Shown here: positions 23,615-32,554 of the stretch, in pieces
Layout: each line of letters opens with the position of its first letter
Position numbering within the stretch: the stretch's first letter is position 1
Assembly (NCBI GenBank): GCA_013823135.1
Contig: PNLP01000057.1
Span: 1 to 45,884, forward strand
Length of the DNA stretch: 45,884 nucleotides
Origin: Planctomycetaceae bacterium
Lineage (GTDB): Bacteria > Planctomycetota > Planctomycetia > Gemmatales > Gemmataceae
Direction: 5' to 3'
Position numbers and translations under genes: made by a program
The notes under the pieces: generated by a model
Databases searched by the model: none
Told to the model about the DNA's origin: nothing
Seen by the model: the letters and a program-made list of their open reading frames with translations, nothing else

Positions 23615-24553
23615 TTACCAATCGGCCGGAAGTGGGATACCGTCGGCGGGTGTGAGCACGGCTTGCCAGGTGGCAGCGGCCACGTTGGCTGCCGTCATCC
23701 GTGTGCTGCCATCAGCCATTCCGGTGACCATTCCGCCGGTGTGGGGCGACTGCGGGACTCGATAGTCGGCGGCTGCGAGGGTAGGGACTGACTGCGGAAC
23801 GGCGGTCGAATAGTACCCGAACATGGGGGCGTTCCCGTTCACGCCACCACTTGTTGACCACAACAACCCCGCAGGGTACCACCAGGCGTTGTAATAGTTG
23901 AAACCTGTCGGCACGTTCAGCGTGAAGAAGGGATAGCGCTCGGCCGTCAGGATCGTGTTGGATAGACCATCCGGAACGGTGCCCAACTGGTAGCGACTGA
24001 CCCACGCGCTATCAGAACTTCCGCCGCCGTTGGTGCCAGTGAGCAAGTAGTTGAACGCATAGCCACCGCACGCTCGGTCACGCTCTGCGGCGTTCGTGGC
24101 CGATTGAGGGACCGCGCCGCTGCCGCCGGCGACGATGTCGGATGGGCACTGGTATGCCTTGAGGCGAGCGGAGTTCCAGATTCGACCCGTGCCGAGCACG
24201 CCCCACCACGAGCAATCTGCCCGCGTCGGGTCTGGCTTTCGACTCGCCGTATACATCGGGTCTTGTTCGAGGTGTGCCAGAATCAGCATAAACGCGGATG
24301 AACGCAGTGGGCTACCCGCAATCGTCGATGGTACCGACCGATCAAAAAGTGGAACGACTTTGCTGCCGTTCACGTCCGCGTACATGTGAACCGCAATCCC
24401 GATTTGCTTGACGTTGTTCTGGCACCTCGCCCGCGATGCGGCTTCCCGCACCTTCTGCACAGCAGGGAGCAGCAAGCCGATCAAGACGGCGATGATGGCG
24501 ATGACTACCAGAAGTTCAATCAGTGTGAACCCACGGCGAACTGAGGAGATCAT
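23615..24553 (-). CDS. DUF1559 prepilin-like protein
   Basis: A 312-residue planctomycete DUF1559 protein. It opens MISSVRRGFTLIELLVVIAI, a type IV prepilin leader with the cleavage motif G-F-T-L-I-E and a hydrophobic helix, then VREAASRARCQNNVKQIGIAVHMYAD, a hallmark of the family. The rest is the SBP-like DUF1559 domain with HTGGMVTGMADGSTR near the end, where H-x-G-G and DGSxR are typical. Members are pseudopilins expanded to dozens of copies in planctomycetes; their exact role is unknown. The small lipoprotein gene lies 18 bases upstream, so the pair is an operon, an arrangement often seen in this phylum. Confidence 0.92.
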   Translation of the reverse strand: MISSVRRGFTLIELLVVIAIIAVLIGLLLPAVQKVREAASRARCQNNVKQIGIAVHMYADVNGSKVVPLFDRSVPSTIAGSPLRSSAFMLILAHLEQDPMYTASRKPDPTRADCSWWGVLGTGRIWNSARLKAYQCPSDIVAGGSGAVPQSATNAAERDRACGGYAFNYLLTGTNGGGSSDSAWVSRYQLGTVPDGLSNTILTAERYPFFTLNVPTGFNYYNAWWYPAGLLWSTSGGVNGNAPMFGYYSTAVPQSVPTLAAADYRVPQSPHTGGMVTGMADGSTRMTAANVAAATWQAVLTPADGIPLPADW

Positions 24554-24571
24554 GGGAAGTCTCTGACAGCG

Positions 24572-24982
24572 TTACGGAGAGAGGCGAAGTTCGTGCCCGC
24601 CAGGAGGCGGGGACGCAGTAACGTCGATCGCTAGCCCAGAGGTTGCGGCATCAGCGTAGCGAGGGGGAATCGCGACCTCCACCAAAGCAGTGCCGCCCGG
24701 ATCGATCCCCCGAAACACCGACACGCGATACCGCCCGTGGGGCACCCCAACACCGTCTGGGGCTTCAACTGTGAACTCCCCATTCGGGCCAGTTACCGCA
24801 AACGGGCGAAACTCGCCCTTATCCGGGTTGAGTGAGAGCGTCGCACCCACGACTGGCTTGCCGCCAAGTGTGACCCGGCCGCGAACCTCGGTTCGGTTCG
24901 CTGCGGGCGGGGCTTGGTTCGTGGTTGGCGTGCTGCTCGAACAGCCGATTGCAACTGTGGCGAGCAACGCGACGAATCGCAC
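24572..24982 (-). CDS. Small lipoprotein with carboxypeptidase-regulatory-like domain
   Basis: A 136-residue exported lipoprotein. The lipobox is in LLATVAIGCSSS, with Cys14 as the lipid site; a Thr/Pro/Ala linker follows. VRGRVTLGGKPVVGATLSLN and GEFTVEAPDGVGVPHGRYRVSVF form a single Ig-like transthyretin/carboxypeptidase-regulatory domain. The start is GTG at 24982, supported by GGGAGG 8 bases upstream in the right place. It pairs with the DUF1559 gene 18 bases downstream, as is common in planctomycetes, and probably lies at the membrane next to that pseudopilin. Function unknown. Confidence 0.82.
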   Translation of the reverse strand: MRFVALLATVAIGCSSSTPTTNQAPPAANRTEVRGRVTLGGKPVVGATLSLNPDKGEFRPFAVTGPNGEFTVEAPDGVGVPHGRYRVSVFRGIDPGGTALVEVAIPPRYADAATSGLAIDVTASPPPGGHELRLSP

Positions 24983-25211
24983 GATGAGCCTCCCGAGCGG
25001 ATCACGACCTAAAGCGACTTCGAGAATAACGCAAACTGATCCCCGCTGCCCTGAGATTGGGCGTAATCGTCCTACACTTCTTTGCGCGCCTCGTGGCTGT
25101 TAAACACCATTGATTTGTGGATCATTCCATTATTTCCTCGCGGAACGGCCATCAACGATTGATCCCCGTTCCGCCCACGGTAGACTCGGTCGTACTCCCG
25201 GAGTTGCCCCG

Positions 25212-26369
25212 ATGTCGTCTCCCCCGCACGTCGCACTCGTCGTCGAAACGTCGATCGTGTATGGCCGTCGGTTGCTCGCGGGTGTGACGCGGTATCTGCG
25301 ATCGCATCGGCCGTGGTCGGTCTTTCTCGAACAGCGTGAATACGGAGCCGCTCCGCCAGACTGGCTGGCAGGTTGGAAGGGCGATGGGCTCATCTTCCGT
25401 ACCCCGACAACGGATCTGGTTCGCCGCACGCTCCGCCGCGGGGTTGCGTGTGTCAGCCTCTACGATGGGGAATCGGCCGGTGGGCTCCCACGAATCCGAT
25501 CGGACCACCATGCGATCGGTCGTCTCGCTGCCGAGCATTTACTGGAGCGCGGCTTCCGGCATTTCGCATACTGCGGCTTCAGTGAACAGCACTGGGCAGC
25601 CGAGCGACGGGCCGGTTTCCTTGCGGGACTCAGTATGCCGGCGTCCGAAGTGGCGATGTACGAGTCGCCGTGGTATGGCCCACGGTCACACCCCTGGGAG
25701 CGTGAACAGCAGGCGATCGGGAAGTGGCTCGCCAAACTCCCGCGGCCGGTCGGGCTGATGGCTTGCAACGACATGCGAGGCCAGCACGTTCTCGATTCGT
25801 GTCAGCGAGCCGGAGTCGCCGTTCCCGAGGAAGTGGCGGTTGTTGGCGTGGACGACGACGATCTTCTTTGCGACCTGTGCAGTCCACCGCTGTCGAGCGT
25901 TGCCCCGAATCCCGAGTTGCTCGGCTACGAGGCCGCCGCGTTACTCGAATCCTTGATGGCGGGGTACAAGGCCGACCCGCTGGAACGCACGATCCCACCC
26001 CTTGGCTTGACGACCCGGCAATCCACCGATGTGCTGGCAATCGACGACCCGTCGGTGGCAGCAGCGGTCCGATTGATCCGCGAACGAGCGTGCAACGGCA
26101 TCACGGTCTCGGACATTCTGCGGGAAGTGCCTGTATCTCGGTCGGTACTCGAACGACTCTTTCGCCGTCACCTCGGGCTGTCACCGCAGGCAGAGATTCG
26201 TGCGGTTCGAATCAAGCGAGTGAAGCAACTGCTCGTCGAAACTGACTTGACCCTCGACCGCGTGGCCGAGCTGTCCGGATTCGCCCACCCTGAATATCTG
26301 AGCGTGGCATTCCTCCGAGACACAGGCCAAACTCCTGGCCGCTACCGTGCAAGTGCGCAAGGGAGATAG
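25212..26369 (+). CDS. XylR-type transcription regulator (LacI-like sensor plus AraC DNA-binding domain)
   Basis: A 385-residue regulator. Residues 1-270 are a periplasmic-binding-protein-like sensor: HVALVVETSIVYGRRLLAGVTRYL at the start, RSDHHAIGRLAAEHLLERGF in the middle, and VAVVGVDDDDLLCDLCSPPLSSV near its end, which is typical of LacI/XylR sensors. The C-terminal hundred residues hold two AraC helix-turn-helix units, ITVSDILREVPVSRSVLERLF and LTLDRVAELSGFAHPEYLSVAF, ending GQTPGRYR. XylR members usually sense a sugar. The ATG at 25212 is chosen because the sensor fold begins five residues later. It is divergent from the lipoprotein/DUF1559 pair, and guaD follows 182 bases downstream; neither is an evident sugar gene. 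Confidence 0.88.
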   Translation: MSSPPHVALVVETSIVYGRRLLAGVTRYLRSHRPWSVFLEQREYGAAPPDWLAGWKGDGLIFRTPTTDLVRRTLRRGVACVSLYDGESAGGLPRIRSDHHAIGRLAAEHLLERGFRHFAYCGFSEQHWAAERRAGFLAGLSMPASEVAMYESPWYGPRSHPWEREQQAIGKWLAKLPRPVGLMACNDMRGQHVLDSCQRAGVAVPEEVAVVGVDDDDLLCDLCSPPLSSVAPNPELLGYEAAALLESLMAGYKADPLERTIPPLGLTTRQSTDVLAIDDPSVAAAVRLIRERACNGITVSDILREVPVSRSVLERLFRRHLGLSPQAEIRAVRIKRVKQLLVETDLTLDRVAELSGFAHPEYLSVAFLRDTGQTPGRYRASAQGR

Positions 26370-26551
26370 CTCAACGGCTGATCTCCTTCCCCAAGAGTGC
26401 AATCGAGTTGGCGAATCTTCAAGCCCCAACTACTTATCGCTTTGCTACTGTGAACCAATCGCTACATCTTCAGAGACGATTTGAACCGCTGCGAGACTGA
26501 GTTGCAGTGCGGCTCCCACCTCACTTCACCATTGAACGAAAGTTGCCAACG

Positions 26552-27958
26552 ATGCCTCCGCAAACCACTGCCATCCGCGGAACATTCTTCGACTTGCTCG
26601 ATGATCCCTGGAAATACGTCGGGCACGAACCCGACGCAGCACGCTTCATCCAAGACGGCTTGCTTGTGCTCGAAGGCGGGATCATCAAGGCGTTTGGCCC
26701 GTTTGCTGAACTGTCGCCCAGGTTTCAGAACGTCCCGGCCACGCACATCCCGAACCGGATTATCGTCCCAGGTTTCATCGATGGTCACATCCACTTCCCG
26801 CAAACCCGTGTCCTCGGTGCCTACGGCCTGCAACTCCTCGACTGGCTCCAGACCTGGATCTTCCCGGAAGAGTTGAAGTACGCCGACCCGACTTACGCCA
26901 GGGAAGCAGCAGGCCGGTTCTTCGATGCCATGCTCGCGGGCGGAACCACAACCTGCCAGGCGTTCACGACCAGCAGTCCCGTTTCGACCGAGGAGTTCTT
27001 CGCCGAGGCGGAACGCCGCGGGATGCGAACCATCGCCGGGTTAACTGGGATCGACCGCTTCGCCCCACCCGAGTTCCTGAACACCCCGGAACAGTTCTAC
27101 CGCGAGTCCAAGCGGCTGATCGAGAAGTATCACCGCAAAGGCCGGCACCTCTACGCCATCACCCCGCGATTCGCAGTCGGCTGCACGGAAGAAATGATGG
27201 ACATGTGCAGTCGGCTCAAGCGAGAGTTCCCGGACTGTTGGGTGAATACGCACATCTCCGAGAACCCCACAGAAGTTCGTCAGGCAAAGCAATATTACCC
27301 GCAATGCAAGGACTACACCGAGGTTCACGAGAAGCACGGCTTGCTCGGGCCGAGGTTCACGGCTGGCCACGGCGTGTGGCTGTCGAACGACGAGTTCAAA
27401 CGGTTCGCGAAGGCGGGGGCCAGCGTGTGCTTCTGCCCGTTGTCGAACCTGTTCCTCGGGAGTGGGCTCTTTCGGATTGGCCGGGCGACGGACCCAGAAC
27501 ATCGAGTTCGCCTGTCGGTTGGGAGCGACATGGGCGGCGGAAATGCCTTCAGCATCGTTCGCGTGCTTGAGGAAGCCTACAAGGTCGGGCTGTGCAACAA
27601 CACCATGCTCGACGGCTCGGTAAACCCACGGGAGATGGACTACCCCGAGTCCGAACGGAACAAGTTGAACCCCTATCGCGCCTACTACCTGGCCACGCTC
27701 GGTGGGGCAAACGCACTGTATCTGGACGACGTACTCGGGAACTTCAACGTGGGGAAGGAAGCCGACTTTGTGGCATTGGACTGGAACGCGGGTCAGCACG
27801 CCATGGCATGGCACCAGTCGCTTATCGCCCCCGCGACGGGGCCGGAAACGATGGACCAGGCAGCGATGTTGCTGTTCGGCGTCATGGCCTGCGGCGACGA
27901 TCGAAACGTCGATGAGACGTGGGTCGCTGGCAAGCGAGTGTACAAGAAGACCACATAA
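26552..27958 (+). CDS. guaD: guanine deaminase
   Basis: A 468-residue amidohydrolase. Zinc and catalytic landmarks are in order: PGFIDGHIHFPQTRVLGAYG with the H-x-H pair, CWVNTHISENPTEV with the third His, FTAGHGVWLSNDE with the fourth, FCPLSNLFLGSGLF, and VRLSVGSDMGGG with the metal-binding Asp. KEADFVALDWNA closes the composite beta-sandwich typical of the family. It hydrolyses guanine to xanthine and ammonia in the cytoplasm, in purine salvage or catabolism. The ATG at 26552 gives the normal N-terminus and length. No xanthine dehydrogenase or purine transporter gene is nearby. Confidence 0.93.
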   Translation: MPPQTTAIRGTFFDLLDDPWKYVGHEPDAARFIQDGLLVLEGGIIKAFGPFAELSPRFQNVPATHIPNRIIVPGFIDGHIHFPQTRVLGAYGLQLLDWLQTWIFPEELKYADPTYAREAAGRFFDAMLAGGTTTCQAFTTSSPVSTEEFFAEAERRGMRTIAGLTGIDRFAPPEFLNTPEQFYRESKRLIEKYHRKGRHLYAITPRFAVGCTEEMMDMCSRLKREFPDCWVNTHISENPTEVRQAKQYYPQCKDYTEVHEKHGLLGPRFTAGHGVWLSNDEFKRFAKAGASVCFCPLSNLFLGSGLFRIGRATDPEHRVRLSVGSDMGGGNAFSIVRVLEEAYKVGLCNNTMLDGSVNPREMDYPESERNKLNPYRAYYLATLGGANALYLDDVLGNFNVGKEADFVALDWNAGQHAMAWHQSLIAPATGPETMDQAAMLLFGVMACGDDRNVDETWVAGKRVYKKTT

Positions 27959-28134
27959 TCCGATGGGAGTTTCTGATATCCCCTCCGCGATTAGGTTCGT
28001 TCGGGGAGACGGTGCAATCCGCGCATTCCGAACAAGTTCACACTTGTTCTGCCGAGAAATCGGTTTTGGAATCACCCATGAACACGGTAACCTTAACTCA
28101 ATCAGCAAGGCCATCCAGGTTAAGGTGGTGGACA

Positions 28135-28192
28135 TGGTGGCACAGGCCTCTGGCCTGTGATTACAGACACAGGCCAGAGGCCTGTGCCACCA
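28135..28192. repeat. Perfect 25-bp inverted repeat (GGCCT type)
   Basis: The arms 28135-28159 and 28168-28192 are exact 25-bp complements around an 8-base loop (ATTACAGA). The arm contains GGCCT at 28145 and again at 28152, 7 bases apart. It lies in the 319-base gap (27959-28277) between guaD and the PVC cytochrome gene. The same gap holds a perfect GAACAAGT-4-ACTTGTTC inverted repeat at 28030-28049. Otherwise the gap shows no gene. The word CACAGGCC-AGAGG-CCTGTG is, from memory, a repeated intergenic palindrome in planctomycetes. Confidence 0.85.
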
Positions 28193-28277
28193 AACCAATC
28201 AGCACCTACCAAATTGGCCCGGATGGTCTACTACCCGATTTGCGCCCGCCCAACTCCACCGCGGAGACTCTCCCAAA

Positions 28278-31200
28278 ATGCGCACCCTCACCATTGCAAC
28301 CCTGCTGTGCATCTTTGCCGGCGTGGGCTTACCCCATTCTCGCCAACTCGTCGCTGCCCCACCGCAACCACCGGCCGAGTTCGCGCAATCGCAGTCGCCC
28401 GCCAAGCCCGAACCGTTTCCCATCAAGATGGTCGATCAGGGCGAGTTCAATCCCTCGCTCAAAGGCTACTTCCTGCCGGAAGGATTCCGGGCTGAGGTCG
28501 TCATCTCCGATCCCGAGACGATCAACCCCGTCGGCATGACATTCGGACCCGACGGCACGCTCTACATCATGGAGTGGCGGCCCGACCCCGTCACGAACGA
28601 CCGTTGGTTCGAGGTGAAGGAGACGTTCCGGTACAAGGACGGCACCTCCCGGCAGGTTGCCACGATGAAGAAGTTCACGACCGACCTCGTGAAGCAGTAC
28701 AAGCCGAACGCCGCGGGGAAGTTCGACCCACCCAAGGTCATCATTGCTGAGGAACTTCCTTCTTCGATCCTGTACCACGATGGCTGGCTGTACGTCACCG
28801 GTCGGGGCACCGTGCGACGCTGGCGACAAGGTGCCCAGGTCGGTGTCGGTGGTCCCGGCACCGATCGCCCTGCGAACGCGAACGACCCGTGGAGCCTCCG
28901 CGAAATCATCGCACAGGGGTTCTGTGGCTTCCACCACCATCAGGTTTCCGGCCTCACCATCGGCAACGACGGCCTGCTCTACATCACCAGCGGCGACGAC
29001 GACAACTACGCCGAAGGTTCGGACGGCAGTCGTGCAACCGTGCTCCGCACCGGTGCTGTGTTCCGCTGCAAGCCCGACGGCTCGAACCTGGAAACCTTCT
29101 CGTTGGGCTATCGCAACCCGTACCGCGACCTGGCCTACGACGACAAATTCAACTTCTTCCACGTCGATAACGACAACGAAGACGGCAGCCGCTTCCAGGG
29201 TTGTCGGCTCATGCACGTCGCGGAAGGGACCGACTTCGGCTGGCGATTGTTGATCGGCGCACGTTGCTGCCGCCCAGACCACACACGAGGTGCCGTCGCT
29301 GGCGAACTCCCAGGCAAGGTGCCGCCGATGCTCAAGACGGGCCGCGGATCGCCAGCGGGTCTGCTCATCTACAACGACACTCGCATCCCCGAACAATACC
29401 AGGGGTTGCTCTACTACCCCGACGTGTACCGCAAGCTGATCCGTGCCTACAAAGTGGAGCCAACTGGCGCGACGTTCAAGGTAACCGGCGAGTTCGAGTT
29501 CATGCGGAGCACCGACCCGCTGTTCCGCCCGTGTCAGATGGTGACGGGACCGGACGGCGCGATCTACGTTTGCGATTGGCGAACCGATTCCGGCGGTGCG
29601 GGGAAACTCTCGGGCGATGGCAAGAACGGCCGCATCTATCGCATCACGTGGGCCGGCACCAAGGACATTCCTGCGTTGCCGCGCCGGGGAATGGATAGCT
29701 GGGCGAAGATCAAGGAACTGCCCGACGACAAACTCGTGGATGCGCTCGGGTTGCCAGACATGACCGACCGGGTCGAGGCTCGCAAGGAACTCGTGCGCCG
29801 CGGGCCGAAGTCTCGCGACCGCGTCCTCAAGAAGATCCTCACGGGCGAGTTCGAAGCCGAAAGCCGCCTAACCGCGCTCGGTGTGCTTCTCGCACACTGG
29901 AACACGGATGTCGAAGACCTCTGCCGTTTGCTCAGCGCCAATGACGCTTCACCTGACGTTCGTCGTGCTGCCATCGATGGCCTCGGGATGCATTCCAAGC
30001 CGAAAGATGGGCGTGTGATCGAGACGCTTGTGAAAGCGATCGGCGATCGCGAGCCACCGGTTCGGCGTGCTGCCGCGATGGCTCTCGGGCGAGTCGGCGG
30101 TGAGGCCGCTTCTGGTACTCTGATCAACGGCTACCTGGCAGATCACGATGGAGACTTGTTCCTGAAGGACGGTTACCTCCGCGCACTCGAGCGCCTCGGC
30201 AAGCCGGGGATTGATGCCTTGCTTTCCCTGGCCGCTTCAGGTGACAAGGAACGAGAAGAGGCTGTCGAGGCGTTCCTCACGCTCCGCACGAAGGCCGCAG
30301 CGGAAGCGCTGCCCGAGTTGTTGTTGCGTCCGGACCTGACCATCCCTCAGCGGGAATCGCTCATCCGCTCGTACACCAACTACCAGTTCGATCCGCCGAT
30401 CTCGCTCGACTCGCTCGCCGAGTTCCTCACCCGCCGGCCAAATGAGCCAGCAAGTGTCGTGCAGGCGGCTGTCGAGGTGTTCGCGGCCAACGGGCAGAAT
30501 AACCCCAAGGCAATCGCCTTCGTGCTGGGGTTGCTTGCCAAACCCGATGAAGCGACCCGGTTAGTTGCGATCAAGGCGATTGAGGACACGCGATTGTCGG
30601 CCGCGGCTCCCGCGCTGCTTGAATTACTCGCAGACGACAAAAAGTCAGAGACGGAACGGATCGCCGCAGTGAAGGCGCTCCGCGTTCTCAGCGACAAACG
30701 GGCTGTCGAACCGATCAAGGCGCTGCTTAACGGGTCGCACCCCGCGACAGTGAAAGCCGAGGCGCTGCGATCACTCGCGGCCCTCGATATCGCCACCGCC
30801 CGTGCCTCTGCCGAGAAGTTGCTCGATCAACCAGATGCAACTTTGCTGAACGAAGCCGTGATCGTTCTTGCCAGCACGAAGCCCGGCGCGAAGCTCATCG
30901 CGGAACGCTTTATCGCGAAGAAGCTACCACGAGACTTCTTCCCACAGGTGACCGAAGCACTCAAGAAGTTCAACGACGATCCCGTCATCGTCAAACTGCA
31001 AACGGAGGTTCTCAGGGGCGGGTTGTTGCTGTCCCTCGAACCGGGGCAGATCGACAAGATTCGTACACTGGTTGCCGACAAGGGCGACCCCAAGAAGGGG
31101 CGGGATTTGTACCTGAACACCAAGGTGCTGGCGTGTGCGACCTGCCACCGACTTGAAGGTGTGGGTGGTAGCGTTGGCCCCGATCTCTCGCGACTCTGGG

Positions 31201-31976
31201 ACACCATGACCCTTGAGAAGATCCTCGAAGCCATCGTCGATCCGAGCAAGGAGATCAAGGAGGGCTTCCAGACCTACCGCCTCACGACGGCTGACGATCA
31301 GGTTCACACGGGCCTGAAAATCAAGGAAGACACGAAGGAAGTGCTCCTCCGCGATGCGAACGGGCGAGACATCCGCGTGGCTAAGCCGGACATCGGTTCG
31401 CTGGCACCCTCGAAGGTGTCGCTGATGCCCGACAACGTCGTGTCGCAACTCAGCTACGAGCAGTTCATCGACTTGCTTGCGTTCCTCAAGAGTCGCAAGG
31501 AACAGGAAGCGTTGCGTGGGCTGGTTCTGGAAGCGGGGGTGGTTGGTGGATTCCCTGCTGACATGAAAGCGAAGAAGCCCGAGGTGAAGACGGACGCGAC
31601 ATGGAAGACTGTGTTCGCCGAACCGAACGGGAAGATCGACCTCTCGCCGATGACGGCCAACGCAGACGGTGGCGTCTACTTGCGGGCTTATGTGTTCTCG
31701 GAGAAGAAGCAGTCCGCGACGGGAGTCGTTTCCACGGCAGGCACTGTGCGGTTGTGGATGAATGACGTGGGCATTCTCGACGCTGTACCCGCTGCTCAGA
31801 GCGGCACACCCGCGGACACGACTTTCAACGCGGATCTGATCCCTGGCTGGAATGTGCTTCTGGTGAAGGTGGCGAATGCGGGTAAGCCTGCAACGCTATT
31901 CCTGCGATTCACCGGCGACGGGCTTCGAACGGCTGGATCGCCAGCGGAACTACCACCGCCTGTAGGCGGCAAGTAA
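28278..31976 (+). CDS. PVC-type cytochrome: exported beta-propeller, HEAT-repeat and c-type haem protein
   Basis: A 1232-residue exported protein with signal peptide MRTLTIATLLCIFAGVGLPH. Residues of about 45-450 are a sugar-dehydrogenase-like propeller (GMTFGPDGTLYIMEW, SGLTIGNDGLLYITSGDDD, VTGPDGAIYVCDWRTD) of the planctomycete membrane-bound dehydrogenase type. Residues of about 500-880 are HEAT-type helical repeats (PPVRRAAAMALGRVGG, LLADDKKSETERIAAVKAL). The haem site CATCH is at 953-957 in a PVC-type cytochrome c domain, with a likely Met ligand in SLMPDN. A C-terminal beta domain of about 150 residues follows. It may oxidise a carbohydrate and pass electrons to the haem; the substrate is unknown. 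The length is normal for the family. Confidence 0.92.
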   Translation: MRTLTIATLLCIFAGVGLPHSRQLVAAPPQPPAEFAQSQSPAKPEPFPIKMVDQGEFNPSLKGYFLPEGFRAEVVISDPETINPVGMTFGPDGTLYIMEWRPDPVTNDRWFEVKETFRYKDGTSRQVATMKKFTTDLVKQYKPNAAGKFDPPKVIIAEELPSSILYHDGWLYVTGRGTVRRWRQGAQVGVGGPGTDRPANANDPWSLREIIAQGFCGFHHHQVSGLTIGNDGLLYITSGDDDNYAEGSDGSRATVLRTGAVFRCKPDGSNLETFSLGYRNPYRDLAYDDKFNFFHVDNDNEDGSRFQGCRLMHVAEGTDFGWRLLIGARCCRPDHTRGAVAGELPGKVPPMLKTGRGSPAGLLIYNDTRIPEQYQGLLYYPDVYRKLIRAYKVEPTGATFKVTGEFEFMRSTDPLFRPCQMVTGPDGAIYVCDWRTDSGGAGKLSGDGKNGRIYRITWAGTKDIPALPRRGMDSWAKIKELPDDKLVDALGLPDMTDRVEARKELVRRGPKSRDRVLKKILTGEFEAESRLTALGVLLAHWNTDVEDLCRLLSANDASPDVRRAAIDGLGMHSKPKDGRVIETLVKAIGDREPPVRRAAAMALGRVGGEAASGTLINGYLADHDGDLFLKDGYLRALERLGKPGIDALLSLAASGDKEREEAVEAFLTLRTKAAAEALPELLLRPDLTIPQRESLIRSYTNYQFDPPISLDSLAEFLTRRPNEPASVVQAAVEVFAANGQNNPKAIAFVLGLLAKPDEATRLVAIKAIEDTRLSAAAPALLELLADDKKSETERIAAVKALRVLSDKRAVEPIKALLNGSHPATVKAEALRSLAALDIATARASAEKLLDQPDATLLNEAVIVLASTKPGAKLIAERFIAKKLPRDFFPQVTEALKKFNDDPVIVKLQTEVLRGGLLLSLEPGQIDKIRTLVADKGDPKKGRDLYLNTKVLACATCHRLEGVGGSVGPDLSRLWDTMTLEKILEAIVDPSKEIKEGFQTYRLTTADDQVHTGLKIKEDTKEVLLRDANGRDIRVAKPDIGSLAPSKVSLMPDNVVSQLSYEQFIDLLAFLKSRKEQEALRGLVLEAGVVGGFPADMKAKKPEVKTDATWKTVFAEPNGKIDLSPMTANADGGVYLRAYVFSEKKQSATGVVSTAGTVRLWMNDVGILDAVPAAQSGTPADTTFNADLIPGWNVLLVKVANAGKPATLFLRFTGDGLRTAGSPAELPPPVGGK

Positions 31977-31983
31977 GCGAAGA

Positions 31984-32066
31984 GTGTTTGGTGTAGAGTG
32001 TTTGGTATTTTCTTGCAATCCTCACATGAGGGCTGCGAGAAAAACTAAACACTCAACACCAAACAC
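31984..32066. repeat. Heptad-phased inverted repeat (GTGTTTG type, copy 1)
   Basis: The left arm runs GTGTTTG, GTGTAGA, GTGTTTG, GTATTTT in a strict 7-bp phase (31984-32011). The right arm, read on the other strand, gives GTGTTTG, GTGTTGA, GTGTTTA, GTTTTTC (complement of 32066 leftward). The arms pair with a few mismatches around a loop of about 28 bases. It lies between the cytochrome gene stop (31976) and the leftward small lipoprotein stop (32076), so it could terminate both. Its words match those of the repeat at 43087-43202. Confidence 0.85.
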
Positions 32067-32075
32067 CGCCCAAAA

Positions 32076-32297
32076 TCAGATGATACCGCCGTGAATTCGT
32101 TCTGGCGTCAGGTGGCTTGGCTGGTCGTTGAACCAGAACCGCCGCCACTCATTCTTGATCTGCCGCAGGTCTTCCGATTGATACAGCAACTGCTGCATTC
32201 GTTCGTCCGGGTTGCTCGAGTATTGGTTGAGCATACACCCCGAATTCGCCGCCAACGCGGAGGCAGCGAACAGCCCGAGAATCAGTTTGCGGACCAT
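32076..32297 (-). CDS. Small conserved lipoprotein, unknown function
   Basis: A 73-residue protein. MVRKLILGLFAASALAANSGC is a signal peptide with Cys21 as a probable lipidation site, although the residues before it (A-N-S-G) are a relaxed lipobox. The mature part MLNQYSSNPDERMQQLLYQSEDLRQIKNEWRRFW is a polar helix, then FNDQPSHLTPERIHGGII. Small lipoproteins of this kind with a Q-S-E-D-L-R-Q-I-x-x-E-W-x-R-F-W helix are, from memory, widespread in planctomycetes. It lies between the heptad repeat and the porin on the same strand, 207 bases past the porin terminator. The function is unknown. Confidence 0.75.
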   Translation of the reverse strand: MVRKLILGLFAASALAANSGCMLNQYSSNPDERMQQLLYQSEDLRQIKNEWRRFWFNDQPSHLTPERIHGGII

Positions 32298-32504
32298 GAC
32301 GGCCTCCGTGCACGTGAGCTCTTGTGCCACTCGCACAGCAGGCGATCCTGTTCCCCCACAGGACCGCCCGCCATGCGTGGGCTGTACCTTTAATATCGGC
32401 ACTACCGACACCGCCCTTGAAACCGATCCGATTTTTCTGACCCGATTTTGCCGCCCCACCGGCAAACGGCCGCGCCAAATTGGGCAATTTGATCAGGACA
32501 CGCA

Positions 32505-32532
32505 ACAAGCCCCCGACCTGGGGGCTTGTTTT
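32505..32532 (-). terminator. Terminator after the porin gene
   Basis: ACAAGCCCCC (32505-32514) pairs perfectly with GGGGGCTTGT (32520-32529) around a 5-base loop. On the + strand it is followed by TTTGC; on the - strand by TGCG only. It lies just past the porin stop, and it may act more through its strong stem than a T-tract. Confidence 0.7.
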
Positions 32533-32554
32533 GCATTGATGGAGGGCACAACGA

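Noticed and set aside
27041..28198. 385-codon open frame antisense to guaD
   Set aside because: Opposite a confident guanine deaminase, and its first residues derive from the palindrome at 28135-28192.
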